Part shown: positions 38,443-48,259 of the stretch, piece by piece
Position numbering within the stretch: the stretch's first letter is position 1
Layout of the letters: every line of letters starts with the position of its first letter
DNA from: Alkalimonas sp.
GTDB lineage: Bacteria > Pseudomonadota > Gammaproteobacteria > Enterobacterales > Alteromonadaceae
Direction: 5' to 3'
NCBI RefSeq assembly: GCF_020831925.1
Contig: NZ_JAFIFQ010000001.1
Location: forward strand, 1-64,000
DNA length: 64,000 nt
The notes under the pieces: generated by a model
What the model was told of the DNA's origin: nothing
Database searches by the model: none
The model's input: only the letters and a program-made list of their open reading frames with translations
Program-made: the position numbers and the translations under genes

Positions 38443-40182
38443 ATGAAGTTTCTTCTTCCATCGCTTTATCTTTTGTGCAGTTCACAGTTGGCACTGGCAG
38501 CCGTGCCGGTGCAGGCCGATCGTGAGCCTGAAGCGGCAACGGGTTACTACCAGCAGCAACTGGTTCATGCTGAACGCTTTATGGTGTCCGCAGCGCATCC
38601 GCTTGCTTCGCAAGCCGGGATACGTGTTCTGGAGCAAGGCGGCAGTGCCATGGATGCGGCGATTGCAGTGCAGTTGGTGCTGGGGCTGGTGGAGGCGCAA
38701 AGCTCAGGCATTGGTGGTGGCGCCTTTATCCTACACTGGGATCAGGCAAAGCAGCAGATGACGACTTTTGATGGCCGCGAAACAGCACCCAAAGCAGCCA
38801 ATGAGCAGCTATTTATGCAAGGGGACAGTGCCATGCCTTGGCGAGAAGCCTATGTAGGGGGGAAGTCTGTTGGAGTGCCCGGTCTTTTTGCGGCCATGCA
38901 TCAGGCCCATCAGCGCTATGGCAAGCTTGCCTGGGCGCAGTTGTTTGACGATGCGATCAGGCTGGCCAGTGAGGGCTTCCCGGTGTCTGATCGCATGGCC
39001 CGGCAGTTGGACGTCGGCTGGAATCAGGGTATTCAGCACAGCCCGGAAGCGAGCAGTTATTTTTATCCGGATGGTAAGCCGCTGCAAGCGGGCGCTGTGA
39101 TTACCAATCAGGCTTATGCCGACATTTTACACCAGGTTGCTGAGCAGGGGCCGGTTGCCTTTTATCAGGGGGAAAATGCTGCTGCTATGGTCAAGACGGT
39201 GCAGCAAGCCAGAGTCAACGCCGGCTCTTTGGCCTTAACCGACTTAGCAACCTATCAGGCGGTGGAACGCGACCCGGTCTGTGGCAGTTATCGCAGTTAC
39301 ACCATCTGTGGCATGCCGCCGCCAAGCTCAGGTGGTATCGCTGTGGTGCAAATTCTTGGTTTACTGGAACGCTTTGAGCTGAATCAGTTAGCTCCAGACA
39401 GTGTGGATGCCATTCACTTATTTGGCATGGCATCACAACTGGCTTTTGCCGATCGCGATCATTATGTCGCCGACAGTGACTTTGTTGAGGTGCCAACCCA
39501 GCAATTGATCGATCCTGCTTACCTGGCGGCACGCAGTGCATTGATGCGAACCGATAAAGCTCTGGCTGAAGTAAGCCCGGGTCAGCCAGCTGAAGAGCTG
39601 GTCCGGTTAAGCAGCCCGAGCCCGGAGCTTAGCAACACCACCCACTTTTCCATCGTCGATGCCGATGGTAATGCGGTAAGCATGACTTCCAGTATAGAAA
39701 ATGTGTTTGGTTCCGGCTTGATGGTGAATGGCTACTTGCTGAATAACCAGTTGACCGATTTTTCATTGTCGCCCGAACTGAATGGTCACCTGGTAGCAAA
39801 TCGGGTGCAAGGCGGTAAACGACCTCGTTCATCGATGTCACCTGTGATGGTGTTTGATGGGGATGGCAAGCTGCGCATTGTGTTGGGATCTCCTGGCGGC
39901 AGTCGCATTATTAACTATGTAGCCCAGACGCTGGTTGCGTTGATAGACTGGCAGCTGGACATTCAGGCCGCCATTAACTTACCCCGGGTAACGCACCGTA
40001 ACGACTTTCTTGCACTGGAAAAAGGCACTGCCATTGCACAGCATCAATCGGTTTTAGAGAAAATGGGCCATCAAGTGCGGGTGATCGATTTAAACAGTGG
40101 TTTGCATGGTATTGTCTTGCTTGATACAGGCTTGCAGGGTGGGGCTGATCCGCGCCGTGAAGGCCAGGTCCTTGGACATTAA
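38443..40182 (+). CDS. ggt: Gamma-glutamyltransferase
   Basis: A 579-residue periplasmic enzyme that cleaves glutathione and other gamma-glutamyl peptides. Signal peptide MKFLLPSLYLLCSSQLALA; I use ATG 38443 (AGG 6 nt upstream) rather than a GTG two codons earlier. The precursor self-cleaves before T399 in LSNTTHFSIVD, which becomes the N-terminal nucleophile of the small subunit. Substrate residues are in RPRSSMSPV and LGSPGGSRI. It is 14 nt upstream of the enoyl-CoA isomerase-like gene, so the two may be cotranscribed. Confidence 0.96.
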   Translation: MKFLLPSLYLLCSSQLALAAVPVQADREPEAATGYYQQQLVHAERFMVSAAHPLASQAGIRVLEQGGSAMDAAIAVQLVLGLVEAQSSGIGGGAFILHWDQAKQQMTTFDGRETAPKAANEQLFMQGDSAMPWREAYVGGKSVGVPGLFAAMHQAHQRYGKLAWAQLFDDAIRLASEGFPVSDRMARQLDVGWNQGIQHSPEASSYFYPDGKPLQAGAVITNQAYADILHQVAEQGPVAFYQGENAAAMVKTVQQARVNAGSLALTDLATYQAVERDPVCGSYRSYTICGMPPPSSGGIAVVQILGLLERFELNQLAPDSVDAIHLFGMASQLAFADRDHYVADSDFVEVPTQQLIDPAYLAARSALMRTDKALAEVSPGQPAEELVRLSSPSPELSNTTHFSIVDADGNAVSMTSSIENVFGSGLMVNGYLLNNQLTDFSLSPELNGHLVANRVQGGKRPRSSMSPVMVFDGDGKLRIVLGSPGGSRIINYVAQTLVALIDWQLDIQAAINLPRVTHRNDFLALEKGTAIAQHQSVLEKMGHQVRVIDLNSGLHGIVLLDTGLQGGADPRREGQVLGH

Positions 40183-40196
40183 TAAAAGGAACAATC

Positions 40197-40940
40197 ATGA
40201 GTGGTGTGCAGCAGCAACTGCAAGAAGGCGTTCTTAGCTTAACTTTGCAGCGTCCGGACAAAAAGAATGCACTGAACCAACAGATGTACCAGCAACTGGC
40301 CGATGCGTTGAAGCAAGCAGCACAGGATGAGCAGGTCAAAGTGGTGCTGCTGCAAGGGCAGGATGATTGTTTTACCGCTGGCAATGACCTGCAGGATTTC
40401 ATTGATGGTGGTGAATTGAATCAGCAACATCCGACGGTACGGTTCCTCTATCAGTTGGCTGAATTTCCGAAGCCCATTGTGGCTGCTGTGGCGGGCCTGG
40501 CCATTGGGATTGGCACCACCGCTTTGCTGCATTGTGAACTGGTGTATGCCACCGCGGATACCCGCTTTCAGTTGCCTTTCACGAAGCTGGGGCTCTGCCC
40601 GGAGGCGGCATCCAGCTTGTTATTACCGCAGTTAATTGGTTATCACCGTGCCTGCGAATACCTGCTGTTGGCAGAGCCATTCGATGGGGTTACTGCTGAG
40701 CGGATGGGGTTGGTCAATCGTTTGCTACCACAGGATGAGCTGTTGGCCTTCGCCGGGCAAAAAGCCCGTCAGTTGGCGGCGATGCCAACTCAGGCCATCC
40801 AAAGCAGCAAGCGTTTACTCAAAGCAACTCAGCAGGAAGCCTTGCATTATACCTTGCGCGAAGAGCTTAATGAGTTCCAGCAACTGCTGCAAAGCGAGGC
40901 CTGCCAGCAGGCTGTACAGCAATTTTTCCTAAAGAAATAA
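40197..40940 (+). CDS. Enoyl-CoA hydratase/isomerase family protein (ECI-like)
   Basis: A 247-residue crotonase-fold protein. The oxyanion-hole segments are NALNQQMY...TAGNDLQDF and AVAGLAIGIGTTAL. The single acidic catalytic residue is Glu in LGLCPEAASS, the pattern of delta3-delta2-enoyl-CoA isomerases; the second Glu of true hydratases is not evident. It may help degrade unsaturated fatty acids. AAGGA precedes the ATG, 14 nt after ggt. Confidence 0.85.
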   Translation: MSGVQQQLQEGVLSLTLQRPDKKNALNQQMYQQLADALKQAAQDEQVKVVLLQGQDDCFTAGNDLQDFIDGGELNQQHPTVRFLYQLAEFPKPIVAAVAGLAIGIGTTALLHCELVYATADTRFQLPFTKLGLCPEAASSLLLPQLIGYHRACEYLLLAEPFDGVTAERMGLVNRLLPQDELLAFAGQKARQLAAMPTQAIQSSKRLLKATQQEALHYTLREELNEFQQLLQSEACQQAVQQFFLKK

Positions 40941-40968
40941 CAACGACAGCTGAGCAAGGCTGCAGCGG

Positions 40969-41418
40969 TTAGCTGTGGCCCCGGCTAAAGGGATCGTTTT
41001 TTATTTCGGCAACCAGCCAGCGTCCCCGTACCCGAACCATCCGTACCACCCTCATTTCATTAACGATACGGCCGTCAAAAGGCCCGGTAAAAACCAGCAT
41101 CACATCGGTTTCATTGCCGTATTGCTCGCGCAGGTTTTGGCCGGCCCGGTTCACATTGATGGTGACTTCATCGTACGACATATTAATTAAGGTGCGAGCA
41201 ACCTGGCGTGGGGTACCGTAATGTGCGATCAGCTCGGCTAGTTCAGGCGTACTCAAACTTTTGGCAAGTTTCAGATCGTTTTTGTTGTAAATGGCATCAA
41301 AAAACTCAGCCGCGGCGTGTTCAGGCGCATGGAAAGTTCCCGACAAGGCTTCATTTGGATCAGAGCAAGCACTCAACAAAAGTAACAGCAATGGAGCAAG
41401 CAGTAAGCGTATCAGCAT
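40969..41418 (-). CDS. Unknown small lipoprotein
   Basis: A 149-residue protein starting MLIRLLLAPLLLLLLSACSD: a lipoprotein signal peptide with lipobox LSAC, so it should be membrane-anchored. A longer in-frame reading to 41487 lacks this logic. The mature part (AAAEFFDAIYNKNDLK..., then strands around VMLVFTGPFDG and VRGRWLVAEI) looks like a small NTF2-type alpha+beta fold; this is a guess. It follows cysK on the same strand but a strong terminator separates them. Confidence 0.75.
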   Translation of the reverse strand: MLIRLLLAPLLLLLLSACSDPNEALSGTFHAPEHAAAEFFDAIYNKNDLKLAKSLSTPELAELIAHYGTPRQVARTLINMSYDEVTINVNRAGQNLREQYGNETDVMLVFTGPFDGRIVNEMRVVRMVRVRGRWLVAEIKNDPFSRGHS

Positions 41419-41496
41419 CGTTGGTAAGACTTTTAAAAAGCATTCAGACCCCAAGTTTGGGCTTTGAAATTCATTCTGTAAAGTCAAACGGGTAAC

Positions 41497-41522
41497 AAAA
41501 AAGGTCGCCGCGGCGACCTTTT
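41497..41522 (-). terminator. cysK terminator
   Basis: A perfect palindrome AAAAGGTCGCCG / CGGCGACCTTTT with A/T runs, 22 nt past the cysK stop. It could terminate both strands. Confidence 0.85.
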
Positions 41523-41543
41523 GGATAAAGAACAGTGGTGTCC

Positions 41544-42512
41544 TTATGCCTGCAGCTCTTGCTCGGTAAAGACATCGGCAAACAGCGGGCTTGACAGATA
41601 ACGCTCTGCGGAGCTTGGTAAAATCACCACGATGTTTTTATCGGCAAATTCAGGCAGTTCTGCCAGGCGCTTGGCTGCCACCACCGCTGCTCCGGACGAA
41701 ATCCCAGCCAGAATGCCTTCTTCTTTCATCAAGCGGTGCGCCATAGCAATGGCCTCATCGTTGCTGACCAGCTCTACCCGATCGATCATTTCCAGGTCCA
41801 GGTTGCCAGGGATAAAGCCAGCGCCGATGCCCTGAATCTTATGTGGGCCAGGCTTCAGCTCTTCACCGGCACGTTGCTGACTGATAACCGGGGAGTCGGT
41901 TGGCTCTACCGCAACGCTAATCAGTGGGTGCTTTTTCTCCAACTTAATAAAGCGGCTCACCCCGGTGATGGTTCCACCGGTGCCAACACCGGCAACAAAC
42001 ACATCAATCTTGCCATCGGTATCGTTCCAGATTTCCGGACCTGTGGTTTCAAAGTGAATTTGCGGGTTGGCTGGGTTGTCAAATTGCTGCAGCAACACGT
42101 ATTTTTCCGGGTTCGAGGCCTGAATTTCTTTTGCCTTTTCAATGGCACCTTTCATGCCTTTAGGGCCTTCAGTCAGTACCAGGTTAGCGCCCAGCGCTTT
42201 TAAAAGCTTCCGGCGCTCCAGGCTCATGGTCGCAGGCATGGTCAGCGTCAGTTTGTAACCACGGCTGGCGGCAACAAAAGCAAGGGCAATGCCGGTGTTG
42301 CCTGAGGTTGGCTCAATCAGCTCTTTGCCCTCGGTCAGCAGACCTTTTTTCTCGGCATCCCAAATCATGGCAGCGCCAATACGGCATTTCACACTAAAGC
42401 TTGGGTTGCGCGCTTCAATTTTGGCGAACACCTTGCCACCAGTTACGCGATTCAGTTTGATCAGTGGGGTACGGCCAATCGACAATGTATTGTCATCAAA
42501 AATGTTTGCCAT
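41544..42512 (-). CDS. cysK: Cysteine synthase A (O-acetylserine sulfhydrylase)
   Basis: CysK, 322 residues, a PLP enzyme making cysteine from O-acetylserine and sulfide. The Schiff-base lysine is K42 in [11 protein letters not shown], the substrate loop is [13 protein letters not shown] and the PLP phosphate site is GTGGTITGV. Divergent from the MoxR/VWA pair, with 189 nt between them. Confidence 0.96.
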   Translation of the reverse strand: MANIFDDNTLSIGRTPLIKLNRVTGGKVFAKIEARNPSFSVKCRIGAAMIWDAEKKGLLTEGKELIEPTSGNTGIALAFVAASRGYKLTLTMPATMSLERRKLLKALGANLVLTEGPKGMKGAIEKAKEIQASNPEKYVLLQQFDNPANPQIHFETTGPEIWNDTDGKIDVFVAGVGTGGTITGVSRFIKLEKKHPLISVAVEPTDSPVISQQRAGEELKPGPHKIQGIGAGFIPGNLDLEMIDRVELVSNDEAIAMAHRLMKEEGILAGISSGAAVVAAKRLAELPEFADKNIVVILPSSAERYLSSPLFADVFTEQELQA

Positions 42513-42701
42513 TACGCAGACTCCAGTTTCCTAGCAGAATTTGAGCTAAATTAACGCCTGGACGGCCAAAAGCAAAGAAGCGTTTTGCTATAAGTTATTC
42601 CCTGTTTACGTGCAATCCCTGGTAGTGATTCGAACAGACACACTGGCACGACCAGCGTCAACACGGTAAAGTAGGCATAAGCAATCAAAGCAGGACAGAT
42701 C

Positions 42702-43541
42702 ATGTCGTTTCAAAGTACCGAACACTATATCGTTTCCGATGAACTGGCCTTGGCAGTCAATGCGGCCGTCACCCTGGAAAAACCTTTGCTGATAAAGGGC
42801 GAACCCGGCACGGGTAAAACCCGGTTGGCGGAAGAGTTGGCCGCAGCCCTTGGCGCTGAGCTTATCAGCTGGCCGATTAAATCCACCACCAAGGCCCAGC
42901 ATGGCCTGTACGAGTACGATGCTGTTTCACGGCTACGTGACAGCCAGCTCGGTAGCGACAAGGTGCACGATATCAGCAACTATATTCGGCCCGGCAAGTT
43001 GTGGCAGGCCTTTACCGCAGAGCAGCGGCCGGTATTGTTGATTGATGAAATCGACAAAGCCGATATTGAGTTTCCCAATGACCTCTTGTACGAGCTGGAT
43101 CGGATGGCGTTTTATGTGCATGAGACCGGTGAGGAGGTAGCTGCTAAACAAAGACCCATCGTAATCATTACCTCGAATAACGAGAAAGAACTGCCGGATG
43201 CATTTTTGCGGCGTTGTTTTTTCCACTACATTCGCTTTCCGGATGCCGCCCTGCTGACCGAGATTGTCGGTGTGCATTTCCCAAACATTCAACAGCAGCT
43301 GCTGAGTACGGCTCTGGAAGTTTTCTTTGAACTGCGTGAGCTGCCCAACCTGAAAAAGAAACCGTCCACCTCGGAGTTGTTGGATTGGTTAAAGTTGCTG
43401 TTGGCAGAAGATATTCCGGCCGAAGTACTGCAAGACAAACAGCAAAAAGGTGGCTTAATGCCGATGTTCGGCGCCTTGCTGAAAAATGAGCAGGATGTGG
43501 CCCTGGTAGAGAAGCTGGCCTTTATGGCCCGACGCCGCTGA
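42702..43541 (+). CDS. MoxR-type AAA+ ATPase
   Basis: A 279-residue AAA+ protein. Walker A is GEPGTGKTRLAEELA, Walker B is VLLIDEIDKAD, sensor 1 is IITSNNEKELPDAFLRRC. MoxR proteins act as chaperones that insert cofactors or remodel complexes together with a VWA partner; here that partner is the next gene, whose ATG overlaps this stop. The client is not evident from the neighbourhood. Confidence 0.93.
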   Translation: MSFQSTEHYIVSDELALAVNAAVTLEKPLLIKGEPGTGKTRLAEELAAALGAELISWPIKSTTKAQHGLYEYDAVSRLRDSQLGSDKVHDISNYIRPGKLWQAFTAEQRPVLLIDEIDKADIEFPNDLLYELDRMAFYVHETGEEVAAKQRPIVIITSNNEKELPDAFLRRCFFHYIRFPDAALLTEIVGVHFPNIQQQLLSTALEVFFELRELPNLKKKPSTSELLDWLKLLLAEDIPAEVLQDKQQKGGLMPMFGALLKNEQDVALVEKLAFMARRR

Positions 43542-44713
43542 TGCTGATCCAGTTCTTTCAAACCCTGCGCAAGCACGGCCTGGCGGTGAGTCTTACGGAG
43601 CTACTGGATCTGCTGGCTGCATTGCAAAAGCAGGTAGTTTTTGCTGATACCGAAGCCTTTTATTATTTGGCCCGGCTGGTATTGGTGAAAGATGAGCGCA
43701 ACTACGACAAGTTTGACCGGGCCTTTGCTGAGTATTTCGAAGGCGTTGCTGCCGTGGATATCGCCAGTCGGATCCCTGATGACTGGTTGAAACCCGATGT
43801 GATCCGCCAGCTTACCGATGCGCAAAAACAAGCCCTGAAAGGGTTAGGCAGTCTGGATGAGCTGCTGAAGCAATTTAAAGAGCGTCTTGCAGAGCAGCAA
43901 AAACGACACGCTGGCGGCAACAAGTGGATAGGTACCGGCGGTACCTCACCTTTTGGTGCCTATGGTTTTAATCCAGAGGGGATCCGCCTTGGTCAGGAAG
44001 GCTCGGGGGCCCGACGGGCCGTGAAAGTTTGGGACAAACGTGAGTTTCGTGATCTGGATGGGGATGCCGAGCTCAATAATCGCTCCATGAAGCTGGCGCT
44101 TAGGCAGTTACGCCGTTTTGCCCGAAGTGGTGCCAGTCAGGAGCTGGATTTACCAGAGACCATTCGCGCTACCTCACAGCAGGGCGGCTGGCTCGACTTG
44201 CAATGGCAGCCCGAGCGACACAATGCCATCAAGGTGCTGTTATTTTTTGATGTAGGTGGCTCAATGGATGATTACATTCAGGAGTGCGAGCAACTGTTTT
44301 CCGCTGCCCGGGCCGAGTTTAAACAGCTGGAGTTTTTTTATTTCCACAATTGCGTGTACGAAGGTGTCTGGAGACACAATCAACGCCGGCGTGAGCAACA
44401 AACCAAGGTGCTGGATCTAATCCATACCTATGGTTCTGATTACAAAATGATCTTTGTCGGCGATGCCACCATGGGACCTTATGAAATTGCCTGGCCGGGT
44501 GGTAGTGTCGAGCATTACAACGAAGAGGCTGGTGAAGTCTGGTTAAAGCGCTTGCTGGCACAGTATCCGAAAGCCGTGTGGCTGAATCCGCAACCCGAGG
44601 CCTGGTGGCCGCACTATCAGTCGATTGGCCAGATCCAACAGATTATGGCCAAGCGCATGTATCCACTGACACTGGATGGTTTACAGCAAGCCATGCGCAC
44701 TTTACTTAATTAG
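43541..44713 (+). CDS. VWA-domain protein (CoxE-like), partner of MoxR
   Basis: A 390-residue protein. The first 130 residues are helical; the C-terminal half is a von Willebrand A domain with a degenerate metal site, LLFFDVGGSMDDYI (DxGxS), followed by FVGDATM. It has no signal peptide and overlaps the MoxR gene by one base (TGATG), so the two are translated together and probably work as a complex in the cytosol. Confidence 0.9.
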   Translation: MLIQFFQTLRKHGLAVSLTELLDLLAALQKQVVFADTEAFYYLARLVLVKDERNYDKFDRAFAEYFEGVAAVDIASRIPDDWLKPDVIRQLTDAQKQALKGLGSLDELLKQFKERLAEQQKRHAGGNKWIGTGGTSPFGAYGFNPEGIRLGQEGSGARRAVKVWDKREFRDLDGDAELNNRSMKLALRQLRRFARSGASQELDLPETIRATSQQGGWLDLQWQPERHNAIKVLLFFDVGGSMDDYIQECEQLFSAARAEFKQLEFFYFHNCVYEGVWRHNQRRREQQTKVLDLIHTYGSDYKMIFVGDATMGPYEIAWPGGSVEHYNEEAGEVWLKRLLAQYPKAVWLNPQPEAWWPHYQSIGQIQQIMAKRMYPLTLDGLQQAMRTLLN

Positions 44714-44806
44714 TGCTATGAGCTGCCTTTTCTGGCGATTCCGTTTGATGGCAGCACGAGCATGAATGAACACAAGATTTGTCGTGTCAGCTTTTGCTGA
44801 CAGCGC

Positions 44807-44812
44807 TATAAT
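44807..44812 (+). promoter_or_regulatory. Consensus -10 box upstream of the second KAS III
   Basis: A perfect TATAAT lies 54 nt before the ATG; the -35 region (GTGTCA at 17-nt spacing) is only a partial match. Confidence 0.5.
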
Positions 44813-44865
44813 CGGTATATAACGAGCAGATCTGACTGCACAGATCGACCAGACAAGGTTAGGCT

Positions 44866-45999
44866 ATGAAAAAAGTTGTGATTAGTGGCTCAGGTGTTTT
44901 TACACCAGCCGATAGTATTTCCAACGAAGAGCTGGTTGCCAGCTTTAACCAGTATGTGGATAACTTTAATCAGCAGTATGCTGCTGAAATTGAGCGCGGT
45001 GAGTTGGAAGCTCTGGGGCACTCCAGCTGCGAGTTTATCGAAAAAGCTTCCGGTATTAAGTCACGCCATGTGCTTTATAAAGAAGGTATATTGGATCCGG
45101 CTGTGATGCACCCGGTATTTCCTCGCCGTGGTGAAGATCAGGTACCGGAAATGGTGGAAATGGCATTGAACGCAGCCAAAGAAGCCATGGCCGAGGCCGG
45201 TAAAACTGCCAGCGATATTGATTTGATCATCTGCGCAGCCTCCAATATGCAGCGGCCTTATCCTGCTTTGTCGGTCGAGCTGCAGCAGCAGCTGGGCGCA
45301 GCTGGTTATGCTTTTGATATGAATGTAGCCTGTTCATCCGCTACCTTTGCCATCAGCAATGCCGTTAATGCCATTCGCGGTGGCACCGCCAAAGTGGTGC
45401 TGGTGGTGAACCCGGAATTTGCCTCTCCACAGGTCAATTACCGCAGCCGTGATAGTCACTTTATTTTTGGTGATGTTTGTACGGCCACCATTATTGAAGC
45501 CGAAGACACTTGTCGCTCACCATTGGCGTTTCGGATACTGGGCATGCGGCTAAAAACCGAGTTTTCCAACAACATCCGCTGTGATATAGGCTACACCGAG
45601 CATTGTTTTGCGACGCCAGAGCCAGAAATCGCTTTCTTCCGCCAGCAGGGCCGTAAAGTCTTTAAAGAGCTACTGCCACTGGTCGCCGATGTGATTGCTA
45701 CTGAAATGGCAGCACAGCAAGTGACGCCGGCTCAGTTAAAGCGCCTATGGCTGCATCAGGCCAATATCAATATGAATATCTTTGCCGCTAAAAAAATTCT
45801 TGGCAGGGATCCGTTGCCCGAAGAAGCGCCCTTGGTATTGGATCGCTATGCCAACACAGCATCCGCTGGCTCCATCATTGCCTTTCACCAGCATAAGGCA
45901 GGCTTGCAAACGGGCGATAAAGCTATTCTGTGCTCCTTTGGGGCTGGTTACTCCATTGGTTGCCTGGTGCTGGAGCAACTGCCTGCTTCTGGCGCATAA
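44866..45999 (+). CDS. Beta-ketoacyl-ACP synthase III homologue (long form)
   Basis: A 377-residue KAS III-type enzyme, longer than FabH (319 in this window). The triad is intact: Cys in MNVACSSATFAIS, His in WLHQANINMN, Asn in DRYANTASAGS. In Pseudomonas a long KAS III of this kind (PA3286) primes synthesis with octanoyl-CoA from beta-oxidation, so it may feed medium-chain acyl groups back into fatty acid synthesis; that is inference by family. Its last 52 bp overlap the 3' end of the opposite histidine kinase gene. Confidence 0.9.
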   Translation: MKKVVISGSGVFTPADSISNEELVASFNQYVDNFNQQYAAEIERGELEALGHSSCEFIEKASGIKSRHVLYKEGILDPAVMHPVFPRRGEDQVPEMVEMALNAAKEAMAEAGKTASDIDLIICAASNMQRPYPALSVELQQQLGAAGYAFDMNVACSSATFAISNAVNAIRGGTAKVVLVVNPEFASPQVNYRSRDSHFIFGDVCTATIIEAEDTCRSPLAFRILGMRLKTEFSNNIRCDIGYTEHCFATPEPEIAFFRQQGRKVFKELLPLVADVIATEMAAQQVTPAQLKRLWLHQANINMNIFAAKKILGRDPLPEEAPLVLDRYANTASAGSIIAFHQHKAGLQTGDKAILCSFGAGYSIGCLVLEQLPASGA

Positions 46000-48002
46000 C
46001 ACAGTATTGAACTCGGGAAGTGCAGCACTAACTCAAAACCAGTCTGGGTGGCAGTGAGCTCAACACTGCCGCCAAAAGCGTGAGTCATTAGGTTATACAC
46101 CAGGTTTAAGCCAAGTCCTGTTTGCCCTTTGCCTCGTGCTGTTGTGTAAAAAGGTTCAAATACATGCTCGCGTTCTTTCGCGGCAATACCACAGCCATTA
46201 TCGATATAACGTAACAGCAACTGTGTTGGCTGCTGTTCTGCTTCCAAGCGGATTTGTGGTGTTTCAACCTGAGTCAGACCATGTTGTAGGGAGTTTTGAA
46301 ATAACTCCAGCAGCATCATTTGCAGTTGTTGGCTACTGCAATGCAACAGTATAGCTGTGCCTTTTTCTATAACTTCCACCATGTGCAGCTGCTCACTGAG
46401 TAATGTGCGGACACTGGCAATCAAAGCCGACAGATTGACTTCGGATTGCTGTTCTTGTGTTATAGCTAACTTTTTAATATTAACCACCAAGTTGGAGCTG
46501 CGCTGCACTGTCTGCTGACAAAGCGTCAGAGTTTCAGCTGACTTTTCACAGAAGGACACAAACTTTTGCTGGGTTAACTGTTTACTCTGAGCAGAAGCAG
46601 CGAATGAAGCAAGTTGCTCATCCAGCATGGAGATGGCGGTGGTCAGGATCCCAAGAGGGGTATTCATTTCGTGCGCAAGGCCCGTCACCAAAGACCCAAG
46701 TGAAGCCATCTTCTCAGACTCAATCAGTTGTTGCTGTGTTTGCTGCAATTGTTGCAGCGACTGACGCAACTGCCGGCTTAATTGTTCAGCCTGAATCCGC
46801 TTTTTCTGTTGTTGCCAAAAGAAAAAGATCAGCAGCAAACTCATCGCACTGAGTGAGCTAATGATGGTGATATTTTGTTTGTGCTGATGGTTAGATTTCA
46901 GTTCTGTCACCAATAACTGATTCTCAAGCTCAGTGATGGCTTGTTGTTGCTGTTGGAACTGCAACTGATCGCGCAGCCCGAGCACCTGACGGCGCGATTG
47001 TTCATTCAAGCTTTGACTGTACAACTGGCTGTATTGCCGCATGGCTTGCAAGGCCGCTTCATACCGTCGTTGCTGCTGATACAGCTGGCTTTGCAACAGA
47101 GTCGCCTGCAGTTCAATCTCGGGCAGAGTATGCACTGATAATCGTTGCCAGACTTTCGCCAGCTTTTGTTCTGCTTCAGAGGATTGCTGCCGAAGTAACG
47201 CTAGCTCGGCCTGTATCAGATAGAGCTGGCTGATGGAGTAAGGATCATTGCGTTGCAGGTAGTAGGTAAGAGCCTTGCTGGTATAGTCAGCAGCGGCATC
47301 GTATTGTTGCAGTGCCAGGTGACTGCTTGCCAGAGTGCGCTGCACAAAGGCAATATCATCTTGCTGAAAATAATCCAGTTGCAAAGACTCATTCAAGTGA
47401 GTTATCGCTGTTTCATACTGCTGCATCGCTACGAGTATGGAGGATTGATTGTTCCGGATAATCGCTTTTGTGAAAGCAGGTAAGTCATGGAGTTCTGCAA
47501 GTTGCTCTGCCTGTTGCAGCAGCGAACTGGCTTCCTCATACAAACCAATGCCCCGAACTAGCAGGGCGCTGTTGATAGTAATTGAAGCAATGCGATTGTA
47601 ATCCTGATGCTGCTGTGCAAGGTGATAAGCGTGCTGCAAATAATGCTGCGCTACCCCAAACTCACTGCGACGAAAAGCAAACATACCTAGCAACTCATAG
47701 CTACGAATATGCCACTGTGTGTGCTCTGCTGGTACCTGCACCAGCCATTCACGGATCAGAGCTTCGCCCTGATCGATATTGGATAAAATCAGCAATTGAT
47801 AGCCTAATGCATTGGTTAGATGATACCGCCGCTCCCAGTCTGAGGCTGCTGTTTGTTTAAGCAACGCCTGGGTATGAAGGTAAGCCGACTGTGGATGGAG
47901 CCGGCTTTGCTGCATCAATTCGCCGTACCAATCCTGCTCAGACGCCAGCAAAAAGGTCGCTATAGGAAAGCACAGCAAGAACATGACCATATTTCTGAGC
48001 AT
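45948..48002 (-). CDS. Sensor histidine kinase with N-terminal TPR region
   Basis: A 684-residue kinase. After an N-terminal hydrophobic signal (MLRNMVMFLLCFPIATFLLA) come about 330 residues of tetratricopeptide-like helical repeats (for example ALTYYLQRNDPYSISQLYLI), then a short coiled coil, one transmembrane helix (IISSLSAMSLLLIFFFW), a second coiled coil, the phospho-acceptor His in GLAHEMNTPLGIL and an ATPase domain with FQNSLQH, DNGCGI and GQTGLGL. So the repeats should sense in the periplasm. The start is uncertain (a TTG at 48050 is possible). No response regulator is adjacent. An RND efflux operon is divergent from it. Confidence 0.88.
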   Translation of the reverse strand: MLRNMVMFLLCFPIATFLLASEQDWYGELMQQSRLHPQSAYLHTQALLKQTAASDWERRYHLTNALGYQLLILSNIDQGEALIREWLVQVPAEHTQWHIRSYELLGMFAFRRSEFGVAQHYLQHAYHLAQQHQDYNRIASITINSALLVRGIGLYEEASSLLQQAEQLAELHDLPAFTKAIIRNNQSSILVAMQQYETAITHLNESLQLDYFQQDDIAFVQRTLASSHLALQQYDAAADYTSKALTYYLQRNDPYSISQLYLIQAELALLRQQSSEAEQKLAKVWQRLSVHTLPEIELQATLLQSQLYQQQRRYEAALQAMRQYSQLYSQSLNEQSRRQVLGLRDQLQFQQQQQAITELENQLLVTELKSNHQHKQNITIISSLSAMSLLLIFFFWQQQKKRIQAEQLSRQLRQSLQQLQQTQQQLIESEKMASLGSLVTGLAHEMNTPLGILTTAISMLDEQLASFAASAQSKQLTQQKFVSFCEKSAETLTLCQQTVQRSSNLVVNIKKLAITQEQQSEVNLSALIASVRTLLSEQLHMVEVIEKGTAILLHCSSQQLQMMLLELFQNSLQHGLTQVETPQIRLEAEQQPTQLLLRYIDNGCGIAAKEREHVFEPFYTTARGKGQTGLGLNLVYNLMTHAFGGSVELTATQTGFELVLHFPSSILCYAPEAGSCSSTRQPME

Positions 48003-48259
48003 GGCAGGAGAGGCCCTAAATTGCCCGAGCAACTGATTGCTTTGTAACAAAGTATGTCTGCTGCCGTAGGTTTTCTCCAGTTGCGAGCGATGCTAAACCT
48101 AAGTTGGCTTATTAAAGCTATGAAATTAAAGATTTTTATTTATTACTAATTTATACGATGCGGCGGCTTTCCATTTAGGCTGTAACATTTAGCACATCCA
48201 ATCCGGCTTATTTTTCGTTACTATAGAAACTACTGATAAAACAAGCTGTAGAGTGTTTG

